This document shows, in pieces, positions 11,821 to 24,793 of a DNA stretch of 61,575 nucleotides (position 1 is the first letter of the stretch; each line of letters begins with the position of its first letter). The translations under genes and the position numbers were made by a program. The stretch covers positions 18,957 through 80,531 of the forward strand of contig CAUDNR010002446.1 in the NCBI GenBank assembly GCA_958430865.1. Reading direction: 5' to 3'. The stretch is from Entrophospora sp. SA101 (Eukaryota; Glomeromycota; Glomeromycetes; Entrophosporales; Entrophosporaceae). The notes beneath the pieces are model-generated. The model worked only from the letters and a program-made list of their open reading frames with translations, did no database searches and was not told the origin of the DNA.

Positions 11821-14800
11821 TTCTAATACCGACTGACTGTGAAAATGATAATTAAAAACACATTGGTTTTTTTTGTCTGCCGCTGGATTAAATGCTATGA
11901 TGCTGGAAAGGTTTTAAGATTTTGGTATTAAATCTATTTTAGAAAAAAGTTGGGTCGTACTATGAAATTTCAACATTTCTTTTTGAAGCTTCTAATCCTG
12001 CCCAGAAGTTGCCAATGATTCCTTTCATGAATTTGAGTTATTGAAAACTAGAAAACCGGAATTTTCTTATTTCATAAAAGATACAAAGCTTTGTCATTTC
12101 CCACATCAATAATAATATTCGCACATTTGTCATAAATTGTCCAAACCAGCACAGAATAATTTACATGTTCAGTTATCAAGGAGCAATTTTCTCGCCTTGT
12201 TATTTTAAAAAAAAAAAAAATCTCGCGGTAGCCTGTAATCCTTGGGGTTCTATCGTGGATCTTATTGTCATGCAAGTTAGTAGAATGATCCTATATATAA
12301 GAATGTATAAAAAATATTCTCACAAGTGTGTCTCTTCAAACCAAATTTGTTAATTGAGTGTATAAAAAGATAGCATCATGACCAACCAAGAATTAATTAA
12401 TAAATGACAAAAAGTATTTTGATTGTCTCAATGATAATAAAAATAATATGTTCCCAAGTTGATTTCCAGAAGATATTTGCTTGCGATGATGATAGCATTC
12501 GTCGAAACAATAATCCTTTTGCCCTGTAAAAAATTTACTCCGTGATTAGTCTCTGTGTTTTTTCCGTTATTAAACTCTGTTTTTTCCCCGTTTATATATT
12601 AATAAATTAAAATATACATTTCCGTGTTTTTTTTACATAAATTAAAATGTATCATATTCACGGAATCTATAGTTCCATTTTTCATAAAAAATGGAGATTT
12701 CACTGATATTAATATTAATTAATATTAATAAAATGGATAGAGTTCGGATAAATTGTTGAATAATTAATTAATAAAATGGATAATGATAAAGTTTGAGTAA
12801 ATTTAATAAATAAATTTTCAAGTGGTCTACTAAAGATGGCTCCTCAATTAATCGAGACTAGTGGCATATGAAAATTTAATTGCAACTAATTGCGTTTCCC
12901 ATCTTTAAATGTTACTAACGTAAATTTTTGGAAATCACCCTTGTGATTTGACAGCTTTGAGTCCATGTTCTGTTTGAATTGTAATTATTTGAAAGTAATG
13001 TATTAAGACTAGACTAGAAATTTTTTTTAAAATTGAAAGCACAATCTTACTGCAGGTTAGCTTGCATGTTCCCTTTTCAAAAATAATTATTTTAATCATA
13101 AACAAAATATGGTTACGTAACAATTCTTCCTGATCGTACACCAGATCTAAAAAAGTGATTAATAATTAGTGGTATAATGTTAATAAAATATGGTCACATA
13201 ACAATTCTTTCTGATTTTGTTTAACCATTAACCTTTGGAAAAAGAAATCATGTAAATACCTTTTTAATTTAATTATTACATTCCTAAATATATATAAAAA
13301 ATATTAATATAAAAATAGATACAAAAGTAAATATTTTTAAAAAAAAACCATGTTACCATTACTTGGGTTCATAAAACTAATTAACTAACACTAGATGAAT
13401 GCTTTATCTAGTTGTATTATAGGCGAGTTTGATTATTTGAAAATGCCATATGAGTATTTAAAAACGCAATCGTTTTGTTCTATATTTTTGTATCTTGTTA
13501 AATAAATGCTTGATCGAATTGAATGATCTTAGATTCAAAAAAAAAAAAATCCTGAATTCTATTGTACATAATATTTAAAACTTATTCATAGTTAATATTT
13601 AGTAATGTTGTTTAATATTGATTTTAAATCACAATTCGTTGACGCATTTTAATAATATCATTAAATATCTCTTTACATTTCTCTTCCTTTTTTGACGATT
13701 TGTATATTATTGTTGCTTGATCATATTACCTAATTATTTTAATCGTTATTATTTATGCAGAAATAAAATTTAAAAGAAAAACTAACTGATAAAGTAGCAG
13801 AAATAAGAGAATGTCTTTTCGTACCAGCTGTCATGAACCAGATATGATTGGGATTTTAGGCAGTTTGGAAAGGTGATTAATCATAGGATACTTGATGAAA
13901 AAGCTTCTAGTTATGAAATCTCATCAATGAATATGCACAAATTATGGAAACAAACACTGGTGACAATAATTATCTTTTTGAGCAATTCACAATTCAATTA
14001 TTTTAACAAGAAGAGAAACTTTTGGGAATATTTGAAAGTTACAAAAAATGATAAAGCGAATGAAAAAAAGCCAGTAACCCTAAAAAGAACCGGTCATTTA
14101 AAAAAAAAAATTTATTACTTGTTATACCAGTGTTTCTATGAGCGCGACAGTGGATTCGTCAGAATATTTTTTTGAATCTATTTTTTGATCGCAAATGAAT
14201 TCAAAGAGTCACATCACGAATTGAATGATAATAATAATTAATATTAACCATTCAAAAAAAAAAAATCATACAATCAGGATATCTTTTTCAAATAAACATT
14301 TCCAAATTTAGAAATAATCGTAGATCCAGGGGAAGCAAACCATACGAATTCACGCCCCATTATAGTGTGATATAAAGAGAAATAATTTGTTTTATATGAA
14401 AATATTGATTAAAATGAATAAATAAATAAATAAATAAATAATCAATTAACCCATTAATATATTGGAAGAGACGAGTTTTGTGGATGGACAGGAAATTCCA
14501 ATTAGAATTTCAATATATTAATTAAATTATTAAATATTCTATGCTCCTAATTTGGATAAATTGATGTATGGTTTTGGAGGGTAATAAATGTGAGAACGAT
14601 CACGAGAAGAAGAACAAAGTATAGTAATAGATTCATTGCATGCATCTATAGATGTTATTATATATATAATTTTTATTAAATAAATAATTTATTTATCATT
14701 TATTAGAGTTGTCGGTAATCAAGCTCCCAAATTATACACACGCCCAGTCCATTCAGCAATAAATAACGTATGAATTTTTTTTATTCCTTCACGTCTTTGT

Positions 14801-15300
14801 TTTCTCTTACTCTCTCACGTACAAACATTATTTACGTTTTTTTTTCAGATGACCGACTAGCTATAACAATTAGTAATAATAATTAGAAAACTTAAAATTC
14901 ACATTAACAATAATAGTTGATATTATTATGATTGTTTATTTATTTGTTTCCCACCCATAAAAGCGGACAGTTTGTTTTATTTTTAATATAAAATTCCAAA
15001 AATATAGTTTATTTTAAAATTTATATTTACCCCATATTTTTACATTTCCTAATTTGGATATAGTTATATGATTTAATTAATTAATTTTATCATTATGATT
15101 CATTGATTCATAATCTAAGGTTGTCTTGATCATCTTATCAATTAGATAAACATAAAAAATCGGTATTAAAAATCCAAATTAAGAAATGTGGATGAACAAT
15201 AAAAATTATTAATCAATTAATTGCTTCGTATTATTTCAAGAGAATTATTTGTTTTTTTAGTTCCAGAGTTGGAACTGAGTTATGACTTGTCGTATAGAGT

Positions 15301-15540
15301 AACAATAATAATATTATTTATATTATCATACTCGTATATTAATAATAATAATAATATTATTATTATTATTTATATTATCATACTCGTATATTAATTATTA
15401 TTATTTATATTTATCATACTTGTATGTTAATAATAATAATATTATTATTTATATTATCATACTTTGTTAATAATAATAATATTATTATTTATATTATCAT
15501 ACTTTGTATGTTAATAATAATAATAATAATAATAAATAAT
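15301..15540. repeat. AT-rich minisatellite, about five units of 45-55 bp
   Basis: A unit built from (aat)n, (att)n, then atttatattatcatact plus a short tail (cgtatatt, tgtatgtt or tgtt) recurs about five times in direct orientation, ending in a pure (aat)n run. Because each unit contains aataatatt / aatattatt, every unit can fold into a small hairpin. Confidence 0.8.
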
Positions 15541-17344
15541 AGCAAATTATTTTACCCGCAGTGTATATATAAATAATATTAATTTTAAATTTTTTTGCCA
15601 ACATCCGAAAAAATGACGTACGTACAAATGATCATATTATTAATTTTTATATTAAAAATTCCATTTTTGAATTAATCAAATTACTTTATTCAATGATGTT
15701 ACACAAAGATTTTTTTTATCAGATATTTGGCTGATTTTCTTGCATATAATCACTGCATGAAATAATTGGTATGTTGTATGTTGTATTGACGAACACTTGC
15801 TTGTGATTCAATCATGGAGATTTAAAGTTAATATTGTACTGATTATTTATTCCTAACCTAATATTTAATTGGCCAGTAATAATTTATTCTCAGTATGAGG
15901 AATGGTAATAATAATAACAATAATAATAATAATAATCATAATAATCATAAATAATAATAATAATAGTCGTAATAATTGGCTGCGAGTGTATTTTTTTTTA
16001 TTCGATGATGATAATTCATCATTTGTTATTAATATTTTAACATAGCATTTCGTCATCATAATTTTTTGTGCGAGTGAGAAAATTTTTTTTCGAAAATTAG
16101 AAATTATTAGAAACAACGATAAATAATAATCTCGCCACATGAAAAAAATAAACAAACAATTTTTTTAAAAAAAAAAAAAAAGAAATCAGCAAGATAATCT
16201 TGAAATTATTTATTAATAGTTTTAGTTTAAATCGGAAATGTTCGAAATGTAATATAATAATAATCAATAAATATGTTTAATATTAACTAACGATTATGTG
16301 AATCTCATTTAACTTCCTTGTGTTGGTATTATTAGTATTAGCATCGGTCTGTATTGGTATATTATTTCCGTTGTTTTATATTCATTTTATTTTGAATTGA
16401 AATTGACCCAACTAAATATGTATATTTATATCAACACAATGCAACAATCAAAATCTAATCATTTATCAAAGATCAAATCATAATTCAATCATAATATAGT
16501 GACCTTATAAGGTGATTTGATTGGTAGTTTAGATCTGATAAGTTTCAATCTATTTTATGTAACGTAATCTAATATAATACTTGAAAAATGAAATATTGTT
16601 CCCACGAAATTAATATTTTTTTTTATGAATTAGGATTTATTATTTATTTACTGCTACTATTTATAAAATGTGCTCGGCCTTGCATATTTATTAGCCACAC
16701 TTATAGGTGACGTGTATTCATATAAATTCTTAAGAATCAGAGAACTAAATTATATATGCATAATCCCAAATTTGGGCAATTTTAAATATTAAATAAAACA
16801 AAAAAAAGGGTTTTTTTTTCTGCAAGCTTACAAATATAAAAATAAAAAATAAAAAAAATTTTTTATATGTTCCTTTTAAAATCATGATATATTATGATAT
16901 GTTATAACAATTTTGACAAAAATTTTAGACATCAACAGAAATCTACATTGAAGTTACCCCTCTCGCATGACAGAAAACTTTGTATTTATATATAAATTAG
17001 CCCTCTAGTAATTCTATGTACCATATTTAAACAGATACAAAGAACAAAAACCTTCCTTATTATTCATTCTTCTCAAAAGGATGTGGGTTGCACAACCCCT
17101 GTATTTGTCATATAGGAATATTCCAATAAAGGTTGATCCTTCCAAATCTGTCTGTAATTTGAATGGATCAACCTCAATTATTTTATTACACATTCTCAAC
17201 ATGAATCAGGGGGTTTACAAAAGTTGTACAGCCGGCGGCATTCGATATAAGGAAGTCACTAAATGATGTGGTCTAAAAATACCATTCGTGAAATTATAAT
17301 AAAAATAATTATTTAGTGTATTCGGATATGTGGTTTTTAATTAC

Positions 17345-17793
17345 TTTCATTGAATTAATGTGTTTAAATTCAAAAAGTAAGATTTTCAGATGGATCTTGA
17401 GGACAGTTTCTAAAGGTTCTAGTACTTTTTTTAGTGACTCATCTTCTGACCCAGATTCGGCTGTTACTAATAATTCTTTGGCAAGAATTATATCGCTTGT
17501 AATTACTCTTTTTATTTGAAAGTGCTTATATCATCAACGCACTTTCAAGAACAGAACACTTTGCAGCTTTATCTTTTTGTCTGTTGGTATCATTAGGGTT
17601 GATGAATAACCAAATTTACCTTTATATTTTAAAACGTTGCAAACAGTAGGTTCTGCAATTCCGAATTTTTTAGCCAAGTTCTTCATATCAACATGTGAAT
17701 GACAGATTTCTTCCATTAAATTCACAAAGTCTGTTTTTTCTCGCCCCGAGTCAAAACCTTTCTTTTTTTGTTTGTTTGATCAACTAATGACAT
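17345..17793 (-). pseudogene. Pogo/Tigger-type (CENP-B-like) transposase N-terminal relic
   Basis: Reading from an ATG at 17793 gives a basic start (KKRKVLTRGEKKQ). After a frame shift there is a helix-turn-helix segment (MKNLAKKFGIAEPTVCNVLK), the Psq/CENP-B-N type DNA-binding domain of pogo-like transposases. After further shifts and stops, KRVITSDIILAKELL matches the style of the second CENP-B-type DNA-binding domain. No DDE catalytic region follows. The gene is broken by at least two frame changes and cannot make a working transposase. No terminal repeats were found, so the element boundaries are unknown. Confidence 0.55.
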
Positions 17794-19206
17794 TTTTTAT
17801 TTTTTTATTAAAATATTGAGAAAATAATTTTTAGCCGAAAATAAAAAAAGTACATTTCCTAGTTCATTTATTTATAAGAAATTAATCAATTACAAGAAAA
17901 TTGACGATACACTACTAAATTCAATCATTTTGTTTTTTGCGACACATTATTACCAAGTTCAATTGATTTATTTTTAGCGCGACGACACACTACTAAATTC
18001 AATTACTTTCTTTCTTGAGCGACACATTACTAAATTAAGTTAATTTATTTTCAGGATAACTTGCTAAATTTTTTTCAAGATACTTTTTTAAAAAAATTTT
18101 TTGTGAAAAAGGTATCTTTTTTTGCCAAATTCAAAATTTTTTATTATGTAATATATACAAATTAAGTAACGATCTACAAAATTAATTAAAAATCAACTTC
18201 AATTATAATAGGTTGCGCCCAAATACCCTCTTTGAATATCAAAATAGAGGTTCAACCTTTTGTGTTCATCCAGATATGGTGCGCAATTTTCAATTTCTTT
18301 TATTATTATTATAATGGAATACCATACGTTTGTTACACTAACTCACCTATTATTCTTTTTAGTACAAGATAATCGAAAAGAACTGTCGGCTAATGTAACA
18401 TAAATTTTGAAAAAAAATCTTAAAACCGAAAAACAATTAACCAACAAACAAAAAAAAGAATTTTCTTTTGAAATGTTGGTTTTTCAACTCGGCGTCAACA
18501 CACATAAATGTCATTGACTTGTTAAAATTGGAAATTAAAAGTTTTTTGTTTGAAAGACCAACATTTTTTTTTATTCAACCTTAAAATAATTCCATTTCCA
18601 GAGTAATTGAAAAAATTACGAAAAGAGCAAAAGAATGTGTGCTAAAAAGTTTATTTTACTTTTTTTGTTCATAACATTCAAACCACCTTTATTACTATTC
18701 TTATTGTGATTGATTATAATAATGATAAATAATGCGGGGTAAAACTATCATTCTTGTGAGAAAAATAAATATTCGCTTTTTCACCAAATAAAATCATAAT
18801 ATATTCATATAAACAAAAAATAATGATCTTCAATATAAACATTTTATATTAATTGTTTAAATTTTTTTTTATATATATTGTATTTTTTATTATTTTTACA
18901 GTAAATTGTATAAAAAAAAATTTATTTTATACAATATATTATTAATTTATTATTGTCATTATGAAAATTATATTTTTTTAATTCAAAATTTCGATATAAA
19001 TACACTTACCTTTCCTCGTCTTTTTTTTTTTCTTCACTTGCAAAAAGCAAAAAAATCTAAATATCAAAAATAAAAAAAAGATATTTAAAAACAATCAAAC
19101 AAATTATATTAAAATTAAAATAAAAATATATAATTTTAATCAAGTTAAATTTTTAAATATTTTTTTAAAAAACAAATTTTATTAAAAAAAAAACCAAACG
19201 AAATAA
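17794..19206. other. Intergenic region upstream of the F-box/LRR gene
   Basis: Apart from the tandem repeat at 17870-18070, I see no gene. A hairpin-capable inverted repeat (ttgtataaaa ... ttttatacaa) lies at about 18906-18937. The last 200 bases before 19207 are strongly A/T biased with poly-A and poly-T tracts and probably include the promoter and 5' UTR. Confidence 0.45.
17870..18070. repeat. Degenerate tandem repeat around a gacacactactaaattcaat unit
   Basis: Units of about 45-50 bp starting near 17905, 17940, 17985 and 18012 share the core cgacacattactaaattcaa followed by a T-rich tract. Copies differ by small changes, so this is an old tandem array. Confidence 0.6.
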
Positions 19207-20733
19207 ATGGCACTTACTTTACAAAATTCAAACATTAATTCAGTATTCTCTCTCAGAAATAAAACCAAAAACTATAATAACGCTATTATTACCGTTAATA
19301 ACAATAATAAACCTTCATCACAAATACAAATTCCTTACATTCCACCAGAAATAATCAACATCATTCTCTTTTATTTAAAAGAAGACAAAAAATCTTTGGC
19401 TGCTTGTTCACTCGTAAACCACACTTTCAATCTTCACGTTACTCGATTTCTTTATTGCACCGTCAATTTCACTTTCCCTTTCACTTTCCAATTATTCGCA
19501 AAAGCAACTAACGAAATTTCAAATCGTACTTGTCAAATTCGTCACTTTGATCTTTCCGGCTTCTCGACAATTGGCCTACAAAAAAGTAACGCAACATACA
19601 AAAATATCATCAACCCTCAATGCATCATTAACATTTTAAGATTTTGTCCGAATTTGGCGGCCTTCTCAATCTCTGAGAGTTTGGAATCCACAATCACTTT
19701 CGAACTATTAAGCGTGCTATTCTACGAATGTAAAGATCTTAAAATGTTGGATTTCTGTGGATGCTCCAGCAAACAATTCGCAACAAATTTCACTAAACTT
19801 GCTGAATCGTTGGGAAAAATTAATATTACCAACATGATCAATAACGATGGCGATGATGATCAACAAGTGCAAAGATATTATCGATTTGAAAAAGTTCCCA
19901 ACAACAACAATCAATCATTGTTGCTTAATCATATCCAAAGAATCTCATTGCATGAATGCCCATCACTATCAGAATACTCTACCATCATTCCAATTCTTGC
20001 CCATATGCCAAACATTACTCATCTTGATCTAGGTGGTTGTGCGATCAGCGACGCTACATTGGAATTCTTGACCTACGAAACAAATGCAACAACATCTTTG
20101 ACTGATTTATCACTTGCAAAATGTAAAAACATCTCTTCTCCAGCCATCTCCTCGTTCATTTCACAATGTCAAGAACTTGTAACTTTGAATCTCTACACTG
20201 ACAAAGCTGTCCTCGCCTCCATAACAGAATATGATCTCATCACCATGATCAATAGCTCACCTTCCACCAAAAAATTAAAATCTTTAAATATCGGTTCAAC
20301 AAACATCACTCCACGCGTTTTATACGCCATACAAGAATCAAGCAGCAACCTTAAACATCTAGGCATAGCCAAAGCAAATATCACCGACGTTTCCCAATTA
20401 ACCGAATTCGTCAATTCGATGCCATTACTTGAATACGTTGATTTCACTTCGATAGGTTGTCTGTCATTCTTGAACACCAACAATGGATTTATTTCTGGTC
20501 TTCGAAAAAACCATCCATTACACACAATTGAAATGTGCCATAATTTGTTGAAGAAATTGAGAGCTGTTGAAGGTTGGAAAATCAATGAAAACTATACCAG
20601 ACGTTGGTATTACGCAAAAGATACTCCCAACAATGTCAGGCCTGATAGAGTCTATAGTAGAAAATTGGATATTACCCAATCTGGATACCAAAAAATGAGC
20701 AAAATATTTCAATATTATGCTTATGGCGTTTAA
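19207..20733 (+). CDS. F-box/leucine-rich-repeat protein
   Basis: A single exon encodes 508 residues. Residues about 40-85 (IPYIPPEIINIILFYLKEDK and following, with SLVNHTF) form an F-box-like domain. Irregular LRR segments follow, recognisable by L-x-x-L-x-L spacing: LKMLDFCGCS (about 180), ITHLDLGGCAISD (about 272), LTDLSLAKCKNISS (about 300), LVTLNLY, LKSLNIGSTNIT and LKHLGIAKANITD. F-box/LRR proteins act as substrate receptors in SCF ubiquitin ligases, with the repeats choosing the substrate. The reading frame is intact, and codon use has more C and G than its surroundings. A poly-A-rich 5' leader precedes the ATG (ataaATGG). The substrate is unknown. Confidence 0.88.
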   Translation: MALTLQNSNINSVFSLRNKTKNYNNAIITVNNNNKPSSQIQIPYIPPEIINIILFYLKEDKKSLAACSLVNHTFNLHVTRFLYCTVNFTFPFTFQLFAKATNEISNRTCQIRHFDLSGFSTIGLQKSNATYKNIINPQCIINILRFCPNLAAFSISESLESTITFELLSVLFYECKDLKMLDFCGCSSKQFATNFTKLAESLGKINITNMINNDGDDDQQVQRYYRFEKVPNNNNQSLLLNHIQRISLHECPSLSEYSTIIPILAHMPNITHLDLGGCAISDATLEFLTYETNATTSLTDLSLAKCKNISSPAISSFISQCQELVTLNLYTDKAVLASITEYDLITMINSSPSTKKLKSLNIGSTNITPRVLYAIQESSSNLKHLGIAKANITDVSQLTEFVNSMPLLEYVDFTSIGCLSFLNTNNGFISGLRKNHPLHTIEMCHNLLKKLRAVEGWKINENYTRRWYYAKDTPNNVRPDRVYSRKLDITQSGYQKMSKIFQYYAYGV

Positions 20734-22471
20734 TTAATTTTATAAATAATAATCAATGAATTTTATAATAGTATAAATACATCACATTATAAATATATAA
20801 ATACACACCCACACACTATAAATATATAAATACATAAATAATATAAAATATAAATATATTACGAACAATTTTAGAATTATTTTTAATTTTAGATTAATTA
20901 TTATTTATTATATTATCAACTAATTTTAAATTTCATCTTTAATTAATAATTGTATATAATCTGAGTTTTTTTATTTCCAAAATAAAAGTTTTATTGTAAC
21001 AAAAACGTTTTAAAGTTTTTAAGTTGAACAAACTATAAAGATTTCTCATTCGATTAACCAATCACACTGCTCTTCCAGATTATGTATGCATGAATGAACT
21101 TGAACATTAAAAAATGCACGTTCTCACCCAGCCCCAAGATTTGATTTAATAAAGTCTCTTTGGGGCTAACTGCATTAAAATTTTACATATTAAATAATAC
21201 CCGCAAGCAATGGAAAATATCACCACAATTTCCAAAAATAGAATTTCAACTTCATGGTGTCATGTGTAAAAATATTAAATAAAAATAAATGACTACTTTT
21301 GTTAACTTGATGATTTTCTTCACCAAAATTGGCCAATATCGGCCGAAAAACTTGGTCAACGAATTTTATTGTAATTAAATTTTATCATATGCATATCAGT
21401 GGTATTTATCTGTGATGATAACGCATTGACTTTGCTTTGGTCGATTGTTTCTGAAATAAAAACATTCTTTAGTTTCTATTGCTTTTTGTCCAAAAGATTG
21501 GCTAATTTTTTAATATCGGTCGGTAGTAATGAAAAACTCACTGGACAAAAGTATCTGTCGCACACCACATAATAAATATTAATCATTATGATAAATAGGA
21601 CCCCGGACAATCATATTACATGCAATGATATTAATAATTTTAAAATTTTACATATCATTCTTTGCCAAATTTTTAGCACATCACATATCAAAAAACCAAA
21701 TTTTACTCATTTAAGGATATGGCATCATAATGGTTTAATATCCTTATTGAATTAAAAAGGCAATACAAATGAATTAAAAAGGTGAAGATTGAAGAGAAAT
21801 TGCAATTCATCAATAATATCAATAATTTTTTTATTGAAAAGGAAAAACTATTCTATATATGATTTCTTCCCTATCGCCTGAATAATAAATTACAATAATT
21901 TTAATGTTAATGATTTTCTTATTATCCATCACTATTATTATATTAGTTATACTAATGGGTCCAGATAATAATGAGTCTTTTTCAATTATAATCTTTAAAA
22001 ATAATATAAGGTTTTCCTTATATTATTAAAATACCGAGTCATTTTTTTTTATCCCACATTGGTGTCAAGTTAGCCAATCGGAAATTTGTATCTAAACACC
22101 CCACCTTTTCAAAATCAACACGATTTGGCTTTGATCCTCAATATTGGCATATGACTTTTGAAAACTTTACCCAATATATTCATATAATAATAATAATAAC
22201 TTGTGGTGCTTACCCATAAAAAAATCATGCAACATTACTCAAATTACATATGACTGGGCAATGTTGAAAAACTAGTACAAATGCGAAAACTATCTGCAGA
22301 ATTTTTCAACGCAAAATTTTTCCTACTTGGACCGTTCAAATTTAATTATTTGAAAATTAAGAGGGAGGAAAGAGAAATTTAAACAGACAAAATAAAATAA
22401 AAAACACCAATGAAAAGCCTTCAATCACTAGAGTGATCGGCAGAGAAAATTATTTTTTCAAAAATGTTTTG

Positions 22472-22684
22472 CAGTGTTGTGCCATTTATGCTTCCAATAA
22501 AATTTCATTGGAGCATTCTAATAAATTCCAATTGGAATTGGAACATTCCAAAAGTGGTTCCAATGAAGTTAACCAATGAAATTTCAATTACAGTGACACA
22601 CAAGAATTTTATTGGTCAATATCAATTGTAGATCTGCATTGGAACATTCCAATAGCGTTACAATTTTCCAATTGCACAACACTG
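22472..22684. mobile_element. hAT-type MITE with 8-bp target duplication
   Basis: The termini are exact inverse copies: CAGTGTTGTGC at 22472-22482 and GCACAACACTG at 22674-22684. The identical octamer ATGTTTTG flanks both sides (22464-22471 and 22685-22692). An 8-bp duplication and CAG...CTG ends are the signature of the hAT superfamily. The 213-bp interior has no coding capacity and is filled with short direct and inverted copies of ttccaat/attggaa, which resemble subterminal transposase-binding motifs. It must be mobilised by an element elsewhere. Confidence 0.92.
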
Positions 22685-24429
22685 ATGTTTTGTTGCACAC
22701 ATAAGTTTCTCCTTGAATACTTTGTTACACGATTAAATTACGTGATTTATATATAATTGTTCGTTTTATTCTTGAAATTTTGAGGAATGTTAAAAAAAAA
22801 TTAAATTTTAAACGACCTTATTAATTTACTAATAGAAAATGTTTCGAACTTAAGGATCCTAAGGGATCCTATTATATACTATATAATTAAATCACTTTCA
22901 AAACTTCCTGTCACACTAAATTAACTTTTTAGTATTAAAAATTTTTTCCAATACGCTATGTAATACATTTTCTTTTTTGGATCAGTAAGTAATCTTTAAA
23001 AAGGTAGGAGGTGGCTTTGAAAACATACAAGTTCAAACGTAATAAGTCAATAACAACAACCACTAAATCTTGAAAATAACAGCTATTATTGCTCAACCAC
23101 CAGATTATTTTTAAAGTATTTGGAGCATTGTTGTTATTTAATGTATCATTCATTATTATTATTAGTTTATATTTAAAAAAAATGTTAATGAGCAGACATA
23201 AAGATCCTTGAGCAATACAATTAGAACTGTTGGTTTATTTCATTCATTAAAAAGAATTTTATTAATACAGATTATTAACATTGTATTAATATTTGTTTCC
23301 TTCAAAAAACGGATCAATGGTTAAACGACTAATTATTGTTACGCAACAACCATCAAAGAAAAAATATCAAAATACCTAATTGATATATATTATTAATGGT
23401 AACAGGTAATGATACTATTATTATTAATAATTTCTTCTATCGTGTTATATAACATTGTAATTAATTTTTCCAGTTGGCACCGCGCAAAAATTCTTTAACG
23501 GTTAATTTAGTCACGTGAAATTTTTTAGCTGGCAACGATAAAACGAATCATTTAACTGATAATAATAGTAATAGTATATGCTATATTATACAACATATTC
23601 ACTTGGGTGGTTTTGCTGATCGTTTATTTTGCCTATGATGATTTGATACACTATCCAATCCAATTAAAAAAAAATTTCTCTACCAGCTTTATTTTTCCTT
23701 GTAATGATAATAATAATAGTAGTTTATTTTTTTTCTACCAGCAAGTAGTCCTTTGTTCATTATGAATTTGAGCATTCGAACTACATTGAATGTTTGTTCG
23801 AATAAAATAAATAACTCAAATAACGAATAAAAAGAATAAATTCGAATTTAGTTTGGTGTCAACCTCTAATTTTGAATTTTATGTATATACTATTAAGGTA
23901 ATACATTATTTTTTAAAAATGACCGTCATATAATGTTATTCTTCCTGCTGTTTTCTGCAAAAATGATCAACAATGTCAGTGTCAAGCTTTGGTGACAGAT
24001 ATTCCGGATCAAATATTATTTCCAAGATGGTTTGAATCCATAGCATATTAAAAGCAGTTTGCTCATTGTTGGTAAATGTTGCTTCAATTATTTTCGCCTG
24101 ATTGATAATTATGCAGATCAATAAGCATAAACAATTGTTGCATCTCTGACCGCTGAATGTAATTTTTTAGCCTCGAGAGAATCTTCCCGATAATCTTGCG
24201 ATGAAGGTGTTCCATTAGTTGATCATCATCAGTTAGCTGATTGTTAAAGTCATCTTGCGCAACAGCATTAACCTTGTATACATGTAGTTATTTTCATTAT
24301 AAACATCTTGCGAAACAGCATTAACTTCATCTAATATTTACATCAAAACCGTCTCTAGTTTCTTTTTATTGAGGCGCTTAAAGACTGTCCAGTTCATATA
24401 TTACCTAAAAGGTGAAAAATTAAATAACG

Positions 24430-24545
24430 GAAGAAATGAACAAATCAATGGCTGAAATGAACAACAAATCAATAGCCGAAATGAACAAATCAACGGCTAT
24501 GAAGGAATCAATAATGGCTGAAATGAATGAAAGAATCAAGATATA
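24430..24545 (+). pseudogene. Diverged copy of the coiled-coil tail of the membrane protein gene
   Basis: The plus strand reads gaagaaatgaacaaatcaat followed by ggctgaaatga, which matches the reverse complement of about 8590-8630. It then continues with repeated M-N-K-S-x-A-E-M-type codons to agaatcaaga, equivalent to the end of the membrane gene at about 8535. No matching membrane part is visible upstream, so this is a detached fragment, with the coiled-coil repeat expanded relative to the other copy. Confidence 0.55.
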
Positions 24546-24793
24546 TTGTGTGTGAAAGAAAATAAGCCACAATAATAATAATGGTAATTTTGAATTTAAC
24601 ATCAATTTCTTTATATAGGAAGTACTATTACTGGGTGACTTCGTCACTAGCAGTATACATACGTGTATTTATTTATTTACAGCAAAATTTAAAAATAAAA
24701 AAATCTTAACCATATCCCCAATATAAATGCATCCACATCCATATCCATAAATAAAAAAACCTAATTTTTCACAATAGAGCTCCTAATATGATA

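Larger units (their letters stand above)
9535..17344. other. Gene-poor region
   Basis: No intact gene is visible. The open frames present (for example 13873-14175 and 10555-10830) are short and resemble nothing I know. Decayed coding debris lies at about 11379-11820. Repeats include the minisatellite at about 15301-15540, two copies of an aaaatatggt(t/c)ac(g/a)taacaattctt unit about 80 bp apart (13104 and 13185), (AATA)n near 14415 and (AAT)n near 15905. No tRNA or rRNA gene was recognised by eye. Confidence 0.5.

Noticed and set aside
13873..14175. 100-codon open frame
   Set aside because: Lys/Asn/Ile/Phe-rich with no recognisable domain, start context or neighbouring exons; compatible with chance in AT-rich DNA.
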